DNA from: an uncultured Clostridia bacterium
Lineage (GTDB): Bacteria > Bacillota > Clostridia > Lachnospirales > Lachnospiraceae
NCBI GenBank assembly: GCA_945915235.1
Contig: CAMEEX010000001.1
Span: 1-64,000 of the forward strand
DNA length: 64,000 nucleotides
Direction: 5' to 3'
Shown: one piece after another, positions 1-9,140 of the stretch
Numbering within the stretch: the stretch's first letter is position 1
Layout of the letters: the number at the start of each line of letters is the position of its first letter
Translations under genes and position numbers: made by a program
Notes under the pieces: generated by a model
Told to the model about the DNA's origin: nothing
The model's database searches: none
What the model saw: the letters and a program-made list of their open reading frames with translations, nothing else

Positions 1-990
1 TCAAGTGGTACACCACATCTCTTACATCGGACAGCAGGACAGGACGTCCGGGAATCACCTTAAAGAGCGGAGACGTTGATGTAGTATCCGTGTATGTAGG
101 TGAGATGAGAGACGCAGGAGCGGACACCGCCGTGTACTATTCCGTACAGGGAGGAGAGATTACCGATACCGGCAAGAAAGTAAAAGCAGGAGCCGTGCAG
201 GATGTAAAGATTTCCGTTGATTTTACAACCATGAAGGCAGTCATCACCATCAACGGTGAAGAGTATGCCACGGTTGATGTGAATGCTGCAGCGGGCAAGG
301 TGGATGCGCTGATGCTCAACATGGCAGGAGGAAAGGGTTCAGGCAAGACCTACACTGTCAATATGGGTATTGATGATTTTGCCATGAGCTGGACTGAGGC
401 AAAGCCTGCCGAGGGCACGATTTCCGAGGATTTTGAGGCTGTGACGGATTTCTGGGGAATGACAGGTGCGCTTGTGGACGAAAGCAAGCTTAGCATTGCC
501 GAGGATGGAAGCAACCATTATCTGGCAGCAAACGGTCAGAAGTATGCAACCAGAACAGCGACCAAGACCTTTGATAATCTTCCTGATATGGGAACGGCAG
601 AGGTAGCCTTCAAGTGGTACACCACATCTCTTACATCGGACAGCAGGACAGGACGTCCGGGAATTACCCTAAAGAGTGGGGACGTGGAAGTAGTATCCGT
701 GTATGTAGGTGAAATGAGAGACGCAGGAGCGGACACAGCCGTGTACTATTCCGTACAGGGAGGAGAGATTACCGATACCGGTAAGACTGTAAAATCAGGA
801 GCCGTGCAGGACGTAAAGATTTCCGTTGATTTCGCAAGCCAGAAGGCAGTCATCACCATAAACGGCGAAGAATATGCCACGGTTGACGTCAATGCGGCAG
901 CAACCAAGGTGGACGCGCTGATGCTCAACATGGCAGGAGGAAAGGGTTCAGGCAAGACCTACACTGTCAATATGGGTATTGATGATTTTT
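1..990 (+). repeat. Tandem 609-bp (203-codon) intragenic repeat in the PL11 gene
   Basis: Bases 1-381 recur at 610-990 with only scattered differences, mostly silent (for example position 1 TCAAGTGGTACACC equals position 610). The repeat encodes a laminin-G-like domain ending in VNMGIDDF. The first copy begins left of the window, so the copy number is unknown. Confidence 0.9.
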
Positions 991-3900
991 CATTGTATTA
1001 CACGGCAGCGGGTGCGATTGAGAAGCCTAAGTTTATTGCATCACTGGCAGAGCTTGAAACTGTCACCGTGACAAAGGAAGAGTTTGAAGGCAGCTATGCT
1101 CATCCACAGACTGTCAAGGCGGTATTGTCAGATGAGACTGAGGTTGAGCTTGAGATTGACCAGGATACCTGGACCTGCAGTCCGGCTATCGATGTGAATG
1201 AGATGGGTACCATAACCTGGACAGCGTCTGTCAAGCTTCCTGACAAGGTTACCAATCCTTTGAATTTACAGGTAAGCTATGTGATGGACTATAAGTCCGA
1301 TTTCCTGGATACGGATATCAATTCACTGGGAACACTCAATACATATAATGTAACCAAGCAGGCTTGGGAGGACGGCACTTATACCCACCCTGGGCAGGTA
1401 TCTGCAAAGCTTGTGAATGACAAGATTATTACTGTTTCCATAGACAAGAATTCCTGGAAATGCGAGCCTGAGTTTGACGTGGACACAAAGGGCAGCTATG
1501 TTTGGACGGCTGATATTGTGGCTCCTGAGGGCTATCGCAATCACAGAGGACTTACGGTTTCCTATACAATGAATTATTACGGCAACTGGGAGTCCGAGCA
1601 TGATTATGAGGACGACTTCACCTTCGGCATTTCAGGCTGGAATGTATGGGGCAAGGACGTAGATAAGACCTCCGGTACAGGTGGATTTACGTTCAGTCTC
1701 AAGGAGGAGGACGGAAATGCATATCTGTATGGTACAGTAAGCAAGAGCGGTGCAGGAAGAGGTTCAAGGCTTGATTTACCAGGAGGCATTGTAAAGGGTG
1801 CGGCCATGGAGTTTGACTGGAATCCTGCTGTAGTGGCAAGCGGACATGCAGATCTCCTGTTTATGGCACCTGTGGCAAAGCAGAACTATTTTACCATCTA
1901 TGCTGACAGCACAGGAGCAATCAAGTACTATACCACAGAAGATGCAAACAACGATGATGCCCAAAATAACAGCTTTGAGGGCATTATTGCGGAGGCAGAT
2001 GCCGTGGCAACAGGTGTAGGTGGGATTAATCAGTGGTTTACCGTGAAGGTGGATTTTGATTACATCGCTCACACGGCAGCCATCACGGTAACTTCCAAGG
2101 ATGACCCGTCAAAGACCTACTCGGCAGATAATATTGCCATTGATGAGAGAGCTAACGGACTTTCGCTGATGGTTGTGCGTAAGCCGGCTGCATGCTCACA
2201 GGCAGATGTGGCTTTTGACAATATTATTGTTGATTACAGTAAATTCGATGAAAATGACATTGTAGATGTAGACCAGCCTTCATATGTGAATGTTGCTGCG
2301 GTAAAGTATGATGAGTATACTTTCCCTTCCGAGGTAACGGTAACACTTGGAGATGGCTCAACAGACACAGTAGAGGTTGGCGAGTGGGCAGCAGAGCCTG
2401 CATTTGACAAGGATACAGAGGCAGTATATACCTGGACGGCACCTCTTATACCGGGCAGGTACACCAATTACTTTGATTTAAAGGCTTCATTCTCAATGAA
2501 CTATACGATGCTGCCTTATGTGACGAGTGTGAACAATCCGGCAACTCTTGAGCTTGAATATGGCGATGCATGGGACGTAAGCGAACTTCCGGAGACAGCT
2601 ACCATTATTCTGAGCGACGGAACTGTACGCACCGATGCACCTGTAGGTGAGTGGACAGCTATCCGCGCATTTAATTCGGAGGCAGAGGGTATCTACATTT
2701 ACGGTGCTAAGCTGGCAGAGAACGAGGGCGAATACGCTATAGATTATGATGCCATTACCGTAAACGAGTATCACGGTGATTCGGCGAAGGACGAGTTAAA
2801 GGATTCCTTTATCTATGATGTATATTATAGAGTAAGCTACTATAAGAGCAATAACAATTACAATGGTTATGAGAGAGCTATGGAATATCTGGACCGCGGT
2901 GTGACGGCAGTTCCTGCGGAAAATGGTATTCTGGTATCTTGGAGATGTTTGGTTGATGAGTATGGCACAGATGTACAGTTCAACGTGCTCAGAAACGGTA
3001 AGCAGATTAACTCAGAGCCTATCACAAGCAAGACCAATTATCTGGATACAGAGGGAGAGCCGGGCAATTTATATGCCGTGGAGACCATAAAGAATGGAAA
3101 AAAGACCACCTCAGAATATGTGAAAGCATTGTCTGAGAGCTATCTGTCAATTCCTCTTCAGAAGCCGGATCCTCAGCCGGATAAGGATGGAAACCTTGCA
3201 ACCTATTCCATCAATGATGCAGGTGTTGCAGATGTGGACGGCGACGGACAGTATGAGATCGTGGTAAAGTGGTATCCTTCAGATGCTTTTGATTCAGGAA
3301 AGCAGGACGGACCTTCCGCACCTACTATTTTTGACTGCTATGAGATGGACGGTACGCCTCTGTGGAGAATCAATATGGGACTGGAGCTTCCATCAGGCGC
3401 CCATTGGAACCAGTTCATGCTCTACGATATGGACGAGGACGGAAAGGCAGAGTTCTTTATTAAGACCTCTGACGGTACAATCAGTTACAGACCGAATGCA
3501 GATGGCTTGTTTGACATGAATGATGAGAGCACAATTATTTCCTACATCGGTGATAAGAGTGTTATTCCGGGAAAGAATGTCAACAGCACAGGACATGTTA
3601 ATGCAGACAGCAATGAGTATATTACCGTATTTAACGGTGAAACGGGAAAAGAAATCGATACCATCGATTATATCAATACCGTCAAGGGAGTAGGTTTCGA
3701 TGCCTATGGCGATAACTGGGGCAACCGTGCATCACGTTTCAATATCGCTGTTGCATACCTGCCAAAGGATAAGGATAATGCTGACTGTACAGAGACAATT
3801 CCGGCAGTGTTACTTAACCGTGGATATTACAATAAGACAACCGTTGCAGCATATACGTTAAGAGATGGAAAGCTGAAGCTTGAGTGGAATTTTAATACAG

Positions 3901-5729
3901 AAAACGGTACGGAATATGCAGGCAAGGGTAACCATAATGTGGCAACCGGCGATATGGATAACGATGGATTTGACGAGCTGGTAATCGGTGCAATGGCAAT
4001 CGACCATGACGGTACTGTATTGTGGGTAAAGAATGGTAAGGATGGTCAGGATTACCAGGGACATTCAGATTCCATCCATCTTACAGCCATGAATCCTGAA
4101 AAGCCTACACAGTTGTATGTATTTACACCTTCTGAGGAGAAGGAATCTACATTGAATGCAACTTTGTCCAATGCGGCAAACGGAAGCCGTATCAACGGCA
4201 CATGGAATGCACTTGCAGATATCGGACGAGGTGTTGCTGCCAATATTACACCTGCTGAAGGTTTTGAATATTGGGCAAACAATCCTAACAGTGAAGGAAA
4301 TATTACAGGCGCAATCTTCAATATTAAGGGAAGTGTAATTGCGGCTACAAAGCCGGACAATATCTCTACCAACTGGGTTATCTACTGGGACGGCGACCTC
4401 TTAAGCGAGCTTGCGGACGGATATAGTGCGAGCAGCGCAGGTACTGCACAGTCAATTTACAAGTATGACTGGGAGAACAATGCTTTAGACAGAATCGAGA
4501 CATTTGAGGGAACACATACTAATAACTCAACCAAGAATAACCCAAGCTTAACCGCAGATTTATTCGGTGACTGGCGTGAAGAGGTTATGGTAGGTAACTC
4601 TGACAACACTGAGCTGCATATCTACATGACAAGCTATGAGACAGATTATATGATTTACTCATTGATGCAGGATCCTGTATATCGTAATGCTGTGGCTAAC
4701 CAGAACACTGCATACAACCAGCCGCCTCACTTAGGCTTCTACCTGGGCGAGGACAATAAGGATCAGGTGCTTGCTATGGAGCTTCCTACAGCAAATATCC
4801 GTTATACAACAGACGGCACTCAGACAGCAGAGGGTGACTACGTTGCAAAGGCGGAGGTTGTAGCTGATGAGGCTGCTGTAAATGATGCACTTAATGAGGC
4901 TCTTGAGAATGAGGAGTTAAAGACTATCATTAACTGCAAGGATGCATCAGACCTGAAGAATTACATGCTTGATAAGCTTCTCAAGGCATCGGAGGACAAG
5001 AAGCTTGGCACTGTTTCATCGGACAACACATTTGTGATGGATGTAAAGATAAAGCTGTATATCAATGGCAGTACGGACTATGTATATGCTACCAGGGAGA
5101 ATTTCCCTTCGGATGGTGTCGATGTTTTCATTCCTTATCCGGAAGGAACCGCAAAGGACGGTTTTGAGTTTGTGATTAATCATCTGGTAACTACGGGCTG
5201 CAACGGAAGAAACGTAGGTGATATGGAGGTATTCTCAAGTTACAACGCTTCCGATGCATGGAAGATAACAAAGGGAGACGACGGTCTTACAATCCATATT
5301 ATGAGTGCATCTCCTTTTAGTATTGCATGGCAGAAGTCGGAGAATATTCCGAAGGACCCTGAGCCGGGCGAGCCTGGAACGACAGAGCCTGGAACGACAG
5401 AGCCTGGAACAACAGAGCCTGGAACAACGGAGCCTGGAACGACGGAGCCGGGAACGACAGAACCGGGAACAACGGAGCCTGAAACAACAGCTCCAAGCAG
5501 CGAGGAGCCTGAAAGCAGTGCTGCTGCGATAAGCCCGAACACAGGATTTAATGGTTCGGCAGGAGGAAACGGCGGCGTTAACAATGGAAGCATCAATAAC
5601 GCTTCAACTGAAACTACAAGGACAGCTTCGTGGGCAATCTACCCAATATTGGCAATATTCGTATTGATGATGGCGGGCGGAACATTCTTCTATACGAAGT
5701 ATGAAAAGAAAAGAAAAAACAATAAGTAA
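3..5729 (+). CDS. Rhamnogalacturonan lyase (PL11), surface-anchored multidomain protein, 5' end cut by window
   Basis: Partial: the frame is already open at the left edge, and the GTG at 90 used by the ORF track is an ordinary valine codon. Visible layout, counting from that codon: tandem laminin-G/concanavalin-like repeats up to about residue 310, two Ig-like domains (about 318-500), another laminin-G-like domain (505-735), two more Ig-like domains, then a PL11 catalytic domain (about 900-1560). The PL11 part shows the family start YLDRGVTAVP followed by VSWR, and calcium-type loops DVDGDGQYE, DMDEDGKAE and DMDNDGFDE of the beta-propeller. A Thr/Glu/Pro linker (from about 1759), an SPNTG sequence, one membrane helix and a KKRKNNK tail finish the protein. 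PL11 enzymes cleave the rhamnogalacturonan I backbone of pectin by beta-elimination. It likely acts outside the cell, attached to the envelope; the GH105 at 48 kb could process its products. Confidence 0.9.
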   Translation, partial: KWYTTSLTSDSRTGRPGITLKSGDVDVVSVYVGEMRDAGADTAVYYSVQGGEITDTGKKVKAGAVQDVKISVDFTTMKAVITINGEEYATVDVNAAAGKVDALMLNMAGGKGSGKTYTVNMGIDDFAMSWTEAKPAEGTISEDFEAVTDFWGMTGALVDESKLSIAEDGSNHYLAANGQKYATRTATKTFDNLPDMGTAEVAFKWYTTSLTSDSRTGRPGITLKSGDVEVVSVYVGEMRDAGADTAVYYSVQGGEITDTGKTVKSGAVQDVKISVDFASQKAVITINGEEYATVDVNAAATKVDALMLNMAGGKGSGKTYTVNMGIDDFSLYYTAAGAIEKPKFIASLAELETVTVTKEEFEGSYAHPQTVKAVLSDETEVELEIDQDTWTCSPAIDVNEMGTITWTASVKLPDKVTNPLNLQVSYVMDYKSDFLDTDINSLGTLNTYNVTKQAWEDGTYTHPGQVSAKLVNDKIITVSIDKNSWKCEPEFDVDTKGSYVWTADIVAPEGYRNHRGLTVSYTMNYYGNWESEHDYEDDFTFGISGWNVWGKDVDKTSGTGGFTFSLKEEDGNAYLYGTVSKSGAGRGSRLDLPGGIVKGAAMEFDWNPAVVASGHADLLFMAPVAKQNYFTIYADSTGAIKYYTTEDANNDDAQNNSFEGIIAEADAVATGVGGINQWFTVKVDFDYIAHTAAITVTSKDDPSKTYSADNIAIDERANGLSLMVVRKPAACSQADVAFDNIIVDYSKFDENDIVDVDQPSYVNVAAVKYDEYTFPSEVTVTLGDGSTDTVEVGEWAAEPAFDKDTEAVYTWTAPLIPGRYTNYFDLKASFSMNYTMLPYVTSVNNPATLELEYGDAWDVSELPETATIILSDGTVRTDAPVGEWTAIRAFNSEAEGIYIYGAKLAENEGEYAIDYDAITVNEYHGDSAKDELKDSFIYDVYYRVSYYKSNNNYNGYERAMEYLDRGVTAVPAENGILVSWRCLVDEYGTDVQFNVLRNGKQINSEPITSKTNYLDTEGEPGNLYAVETIKNGKKTTSEYVKALSESYLSIPLQKPDPQPDKDGNLATYSINDAGVADVDGDGQYEIVVKWYPSDAFDSGKQDGPSAPTIFDCYEMDGTPLWRINMGLELPSGAHWNQFMLYDMDEDGKAEFFIKTSDGTISYRPNADGLFDMNDESTIISYIGDKSVIPGKNVNSTGHVNADSNEYITVFNGETGKEIDTIDYINTVKGVGFDAYGDNWGNRASRFNIAVAYLPKDKDNADCTETIPAVLLNRGYYNKTTVAAYTLRDGKLKLEWNFNTENGTEYAGKGNHNVATGDMDNDGFDELVIGAMAIDHDGTVLWVKNGKDGQDYQGHSDSIHLTAMNPEKPTQLYVFTPSEEKESTLNATLSNAANGSRINGTWNALADIGRGVAANITPAEGFEYWANNPNSEGNITGAIFNIKGSVIAATKPDNISTNWVIYWDGDLLSELADGYSASSAGTAQSIYKYDWENNALDRIETFEGTHTNNSTKNNPSLTADLFGDWREEVMVGNSDNTELHIYMTSYETDYMIYSLMQDPVYRNAVANQNTAYNQPPHLGFYLGEDNKDQVLAMELPTANIRYTTDGTQTAEGDYVAKAEVVADEAAVNDALNEALENEELKTIINCKDASDLKNYMLDKLLKASEDKKLGTVSSDNTFVMDVKIKLYINGSTDYVYATRENFPSDGVDVFIPYPEGTAKDGFEFVINHLVTTGCNGRNVGDMEVFSSYNASDAWKITKGDDGLTIHIMSASPFSIAWQKSENIPKDPEPGEPGTTEPGTTEPGTTEPGTTEPGTTEPGTTEPGTTEPETTAPSSEEPESSAAAISPNTGFNGSAGGNGGVNNGSINNASTETTRTASWAIYPILAIFVLMMAGGTFFYTKYEKKRKNNK
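5366..5484 (+). repeat. 15-bp codon repeat encoding TEPGT linker
   Basis: Eight near-identical 15-bp units encode (T-E-P-G-T)n just before the SPNTG motif and the membrane helix. Such Thr/Pro/Glu stretches are typical wall-spanning linkers. The unit count is expected to vary between strains by slippage. Confidence 0.9.
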
Positions 5730-5758
5730 TCAATGATAGTGATTTAGAATTTGTTTTA

Positions 5759-5798
5759 CATCGGCAGTTGGTCACAGATGGTCGCTGCCGATGTTTTT
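5759..5798 (+). terminator. Intrinsic terminator after PL11 gene
   Basis: CATCGGCAG pairs with CTGCCGATG and is followed directly by TTTTT, 30 bp after the stop codon. Confidence 0.85.
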
Positions 5799-5877
5799 AC
5801 TTTATGGGAAAGACCGACTTTGAAGTTCTATAATAGGAAAGTCCGTTGAAATTCCCTGTTATATAAAGAGTGACGAT

Positions 5878-7572
5878 TTACCTTTCGGCATACTCATTAT
5901 ACAGCGCCTCGAGTTCGCCGCGGCACTTTAGGAACACCTTTCCGAGAAATGGGTCAAAGTGGGTTCCAAGCGAGCTCTCTATTATGCCGAAAGCGGTGTC
6001 GTAGGAGTAGGCTTCCTTGTAGCAGCGCTTGCTGACAAGCGCGTCGAACACGTCGGCAAGCGCCATCATTCGAGCCTCGAGAGGAATGTCCTCGCCGGCT
6101 CTCCCCTCGGGATATCCACTTCCGTCCCACTTTTCGTGGTGGTAGTGCGCTACGTTCTTGGCAAGCTCGACAAATTCATCGTTCTCAACGCCGCGCAGAA
6201 TGTTCTCGACTATCGCGGCACCCTCGGCGGCATGGCGCTTCATCTGGGTGTATTCCTCATCGGTATAGCGTCCCTGTTTTTGCAGTATGCTGTCGGCGAT
6301 GGCTATTTTGCCGAGGTCGTGCATAGGCGCTGCCTTCGAGAGCATCTGAAGAAATTCAGCGTTGATGCACAGAACCCCACAGTACGGCAGCAGCTTCTTT
6401 GAGTAGATATCTATAACGGCGCTGGTACGCTTTATGTGTCCTCCTGTGCTGTTGTCGCGGCTCTCGACCATGGCAGCCATGCCGAGAACCATCATGTCCT
6501 TTATGTGGGAGATGTCGGCGGTCTTTATTGCGACCTCCTTTTTTAAATCCCAGTTGTAATTTTTTATTGTGTTCAGATAATTGTTCTCGCTCGTCCGGTC
6601 AATCAGCTCGATGATGTATCCGACCTTGCGTTTTTTTCCATAGATAATGCTTCTGACGGTCACGTCAAAATAGCGCTCATCGAAATGAACCGTCTTTGAC
6701 TTAGGGCTGCCTTCAAACGCCCAGCTTATTATATCGCCATATAGAAATGAGTCGGATTGTGGCACAGGTTTGTCAACATGCCATGAGGCGCTTATTTCAG
6801 GAAAGAGTTCCTTAGCATAGTCGTTGGCGCTTATATAGCGAAACTTTCTATCAAACTCGATATAACCGTATTCCTTTAAGCGGTCGACTGACGCGGCAAT
6901 ATTGGATGACATGTCGAACATGTTGATGTGCTCGGCGATATTCACCATTAGAATGGAGGCGATAAGATAGCCTATTGAGAGATAACTTATATTGGTGTGG
7001 ACTATGCGCTGGAGGATATATGTTCCGGCAACGGCGATACCGAGCAGACACATGACCGAGACAGTCTTTGTCGAGACAGTGCTGCTATTTTTTATTGAAT
7101 AGATAAGATAAAACAGTATGAGTACCGCGTAGACAATCATCAGAGCAGTGTTGAGAAAATGTGCAGGTGCATATACCTTTTCAAGATAGCTGTAGCCGTC
7201 GGTGTGTGCAAGGCTTACTGATTCGTAATATATCGGGGAAATGCCTATGGTCATTGCAAGGCAGAATACGGTCGTGGCAAAGATAAAAAGCGACCAGGTG
7301 AGTGTGCGTGGAACTTTCACGCCGCACATCCGCGTGAGCAGATGTATGAGCAGAAAAGGACAGTAGCAGTTTCCGATATAGATGAGCTTCTGCGAAAAAA
7401 GTGCCATATCAAGAGAATTTGAAACTGCGAGAAGAAAACGTCCGCCGCTGTTTAAGACCAGAACGATGCCGAAGCAGACAAGCAGGTTATCAACCTTCGG
7501 GTTTCTCACTAGGTAGTATGCGGTCATTGAAAGGGATATGATGAATGTCACAAGGTAGAGAGCTGTTATCAT
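5878..7572 (-). CDS. HD-GYP domain phosphodiesterase with 7TM N-terminus and PAS-like domain
   Basis: A 564-residue membrane protein. About seven hydrophobic helices fill residues 1-215, like the histidine-kinase-type 7TM sensor region. A PAS-like segment follows (about 230-330), then an HD-GYP domain with HDLGKIAIADSILQK, the metal-ligand HHEKWDGSGYP motif and ADVFDALVSKRCYK. The GYP signature is complete, so hydrolysis of cyclic-di-GMP is the expected activity, although some family members act on other cyclic dinucleotides. The start is supported by AGGAGG seven bases upstream. No GGDEF domain is fused. The gene stands alone and diverges from the chemoreceptor pair, which fits a motility or surface-attachment role, but the input signal is unknown. 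Confidence 0.88.
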   Translation of the reverse strand: MITALYLVTFIISLSMTAYYLVRNPKVDNLLVCFGIVLVLNSGGRFLLAVSNSLDMALFSQKLIYIGNCYCPFLLIHLLTRMCGVKVPRTLTWSLFIFATTVFCLAMTIGISPIYYESVSLAHTDGYSYLEKVYAPAHFLNTALMIVYAVLILFYLIYSIKNSSTVSTKTVSVMCLLGIAVAGTYILQRIVHTNISYLSIGYLIASILMVNIAEHINMFDMSSNIAASVDRLKEYGYIEFDRKFRYISANDYAKELFPEISASWHVDKPVPQSDSFLYGDIISWAFEGSPKSKTVHFDERYFDVTVRSIIYGKKRKVGYIIELIDRTSENNYLNTIKNYNWDLKKEVAIKTADISHIKDMMVLGMAAMVESRDNSTGGHIKRTSAVIDIYSKKLLPYCGVLCINAEFLQMLSKAAPMHDLGKIAIADSILQKQGRYTDEEYTQMKRHAAEGAAIVENILRGVENDEFVELAKNVAHYHHEKWDGSGYPEGRAGEDIPLEARMMALADVFDALVSKRCYKEAYSYDTAFGIIESSLGTHFDPFLGKVFLKCRGELEALYNEYAER

Positions 7573-7734
7573 GGTGAGCCTCCTGTATCATTGGTTGTCA
7601 AAAAATAAACCGTAAATAAAAATAATTGTATCATATCAGAGGTGTAAAAGCAAGCTGCTTAAATGTTTAAAAACCTAGAAAAACAGGGAACTTTCGGCAA
7701 AAAATTAAAAGTTGGTAAAAATAATTTTTCAGGG

Positions 7735-7763
7735 TTGAAAAAACTGTGATTATAAAGTAAAAT
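7735..7763 (+). promoter_or_regulatory. Putative sigma-A promoter for the solute-binding/chemoreceptor pair
   Basis: TTGAAA, 17 bp, TAAAAT; the predicted start near 7770 gives a leader of about 70 nt before the ATG at 7842. The rest of the 7573-7734 gap is AT-rich with no gene seen. Confidence 0.5.
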
Positions 7764-7841
7764 AAGCGTCTGGTATTGGAAAAGATATAATAAATTATAC
7801 TTTTTTGATGCATAGAATTAATATTGTGAAGGGATGATGTT

Positions 7842-9128
7842 ATGACAAAAAGAATTGGTGTGATTGTACTCACGGCACTCCTGTTTCTGGGTACGATTAC
7901 AGGATGTTCCGGAAGCAATGCCATGGCACCGGCAGACCAGGATGGCGCTCAGGATGCGGCGCACGACACGATGATAAATGACAGCGGTGCGGCTTCGGGA
8001 AAGATCACTTTGAAGGTATGGGCTGAGGAGGCACAACATTCCACGGTTCAGAAGATGATTGACAGTTTTATTGAGCAGTACAAGGGACAGGCGGATTTTG
8101 AGATTATCCTTGAGGCACAGGCTGATTCGGGTACAAGGGATGTGCTTCTTGGGGATGTACAGAACGCAGCAGACGTTTTTTCGTTTCCGGATGACCAGTT
8201 AAGTGCCATGGTAGCGGGAGGCGCGCTTGCTCCGGTTCCCGACGCACAGAAAGTCAGCGATGAGATGGTCGCTGAGGCTGTGGCGGCTGCGACCGTGAAT
8301 AATACGCTTTATGCGTATCCGATGACAGCAGATAATGGCTATTTTTTATATTACAACAAAAATTATTTTACTGAGGATGATGTAAAGACACTCGACTCGA
8401 TTCTTGAAATCTGCGAGGAGAATGACAAGAAGTTTTCGATGGAGCTTAATTCAGGCTGGTATATGTATTCATTTTTCGGAAATACGGGACTCACAATGAA
8501 TATAAATGATGACGGTATCACCAATAACTGCAACTGGAATACAACCGAGGGAAGCATAAAAGGTATTGATGTGGCAGAAGCTATAGTTGATGTCATATCA
8601 AGTCCGGGCTTTGTGGCGCAGCCTGACGGGAGCTGGGTGGCTCAGGCTGCCGATGGTGAGGTAATTGCGGCGGTGAGTGGTGTGTGGAATGCAGTTGCGC
8701 TAAAGAATGCATGGGGTGACGATTACGGTGCCTGCAAGCTTCCTACATACACCTGCAATGGTCAGCAGATACAGATGGCATCTTTTACGGGATATAAGAT
8801 GGTCGGTGTGAACTATTACTCCAAGAATAAGGAATGGGCATTCAAGCTGGCACAGTGGCTCACAAATGAGCAGAACCAGACACTCAGATTTGTGGAGCAG
8901 AATCAGGGACCTGCCAATAAGGTGGCAGCGGCATCGGATGAGGTATCCAAGGTTCCTGCGATAGCTGCGGTTATTGAACAGTCACGGTACGGAGTGCTTC
9001 AGCGTATAGGTAACAGCTACTGGGATGCATGTACAACCTTTATTGACGGACTTCTTGCCGGAAATACGGGCAGAGCACAGCTTCAGGAGCAGCTCGATAA
9101 GATGGTTGAAGGCATTACCGAACGATAG
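7842..9128 (+). CDS. Extracellular solute-binding lipoprotein (family 1, sugar type)
   Basis: A 428-residue protein with a lipoprotein signal peptide: Lys/Arg start, hydrophobic core, then lipobox ITGC with the acylated Cys at about residue 27. A linker and a MalE/UgpB-like solute-binding domain follow, with ITLKVWAEEAQHSTVQKMI at its start and a C-terminal NKEWAFKLAQWLTNEQNQ helix typical of oligosaccharide binders. SD AAGGGA precedes the ATG. Unlike normal ABC binding proteins, no permease or ATPase genes adjoin it. The next gene, 12 bp away, is a chemoreceptor. The likely job is therefore to bind a sugar at the cell surface, either presenting it to that receptor or serving a transporter encoded elsewhere. 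The ligand cannot be read from the sequence. Confidence 0.9.
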   Translation: MTKRIGVIVLTALLFLGTITGCSGSNAMAPADQDGAQDAAHDTMINDSGAASGKITLKVWAEEAQHSTVQKMIDSFIEQYKGQADFEIILEAQADSGTRDVLLGDVQNAADVFSFPDDQLSAMVAGGALAPVPDAQKVSDEMVAEAVAAATVNNTLYAYPMTADNGYFLYYNKNYFTEDDVKTLDSILEICEENDKKFSMELNSGWYMYSFFGNTGLTMNINDDGITNNCNWNTTEGSIKGIDVAEAIVDVISSPGFVAQPDGSWVAQAADGEVIAAVSGVWNAVALKNAWGDDYGACKLPTYTCNGQQIQMASFTGYKMVGVNYYSKNKEWAFKLAQWLTNEQNQTLRFVEQNQGPANKVAAASDEVSKVPAIAAVIEQSRYGVLQRIGNSYWDACTTFIDGLLAGNTGRAQLQEQLDKMVEGITER

Positions 9129-9140
9129 GGGGAACTACGC

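Noticed and set aside
5240-5596. 118-aa minus-strand ORF with GSVVP repeats
   Set aside because: It is the reverse reading of the TEPGT linker repeat.
5959-6402. 147-aa plus-strand ORF
   Set aside because: Antisense to the HD-GYP domain, no SD, no motif.
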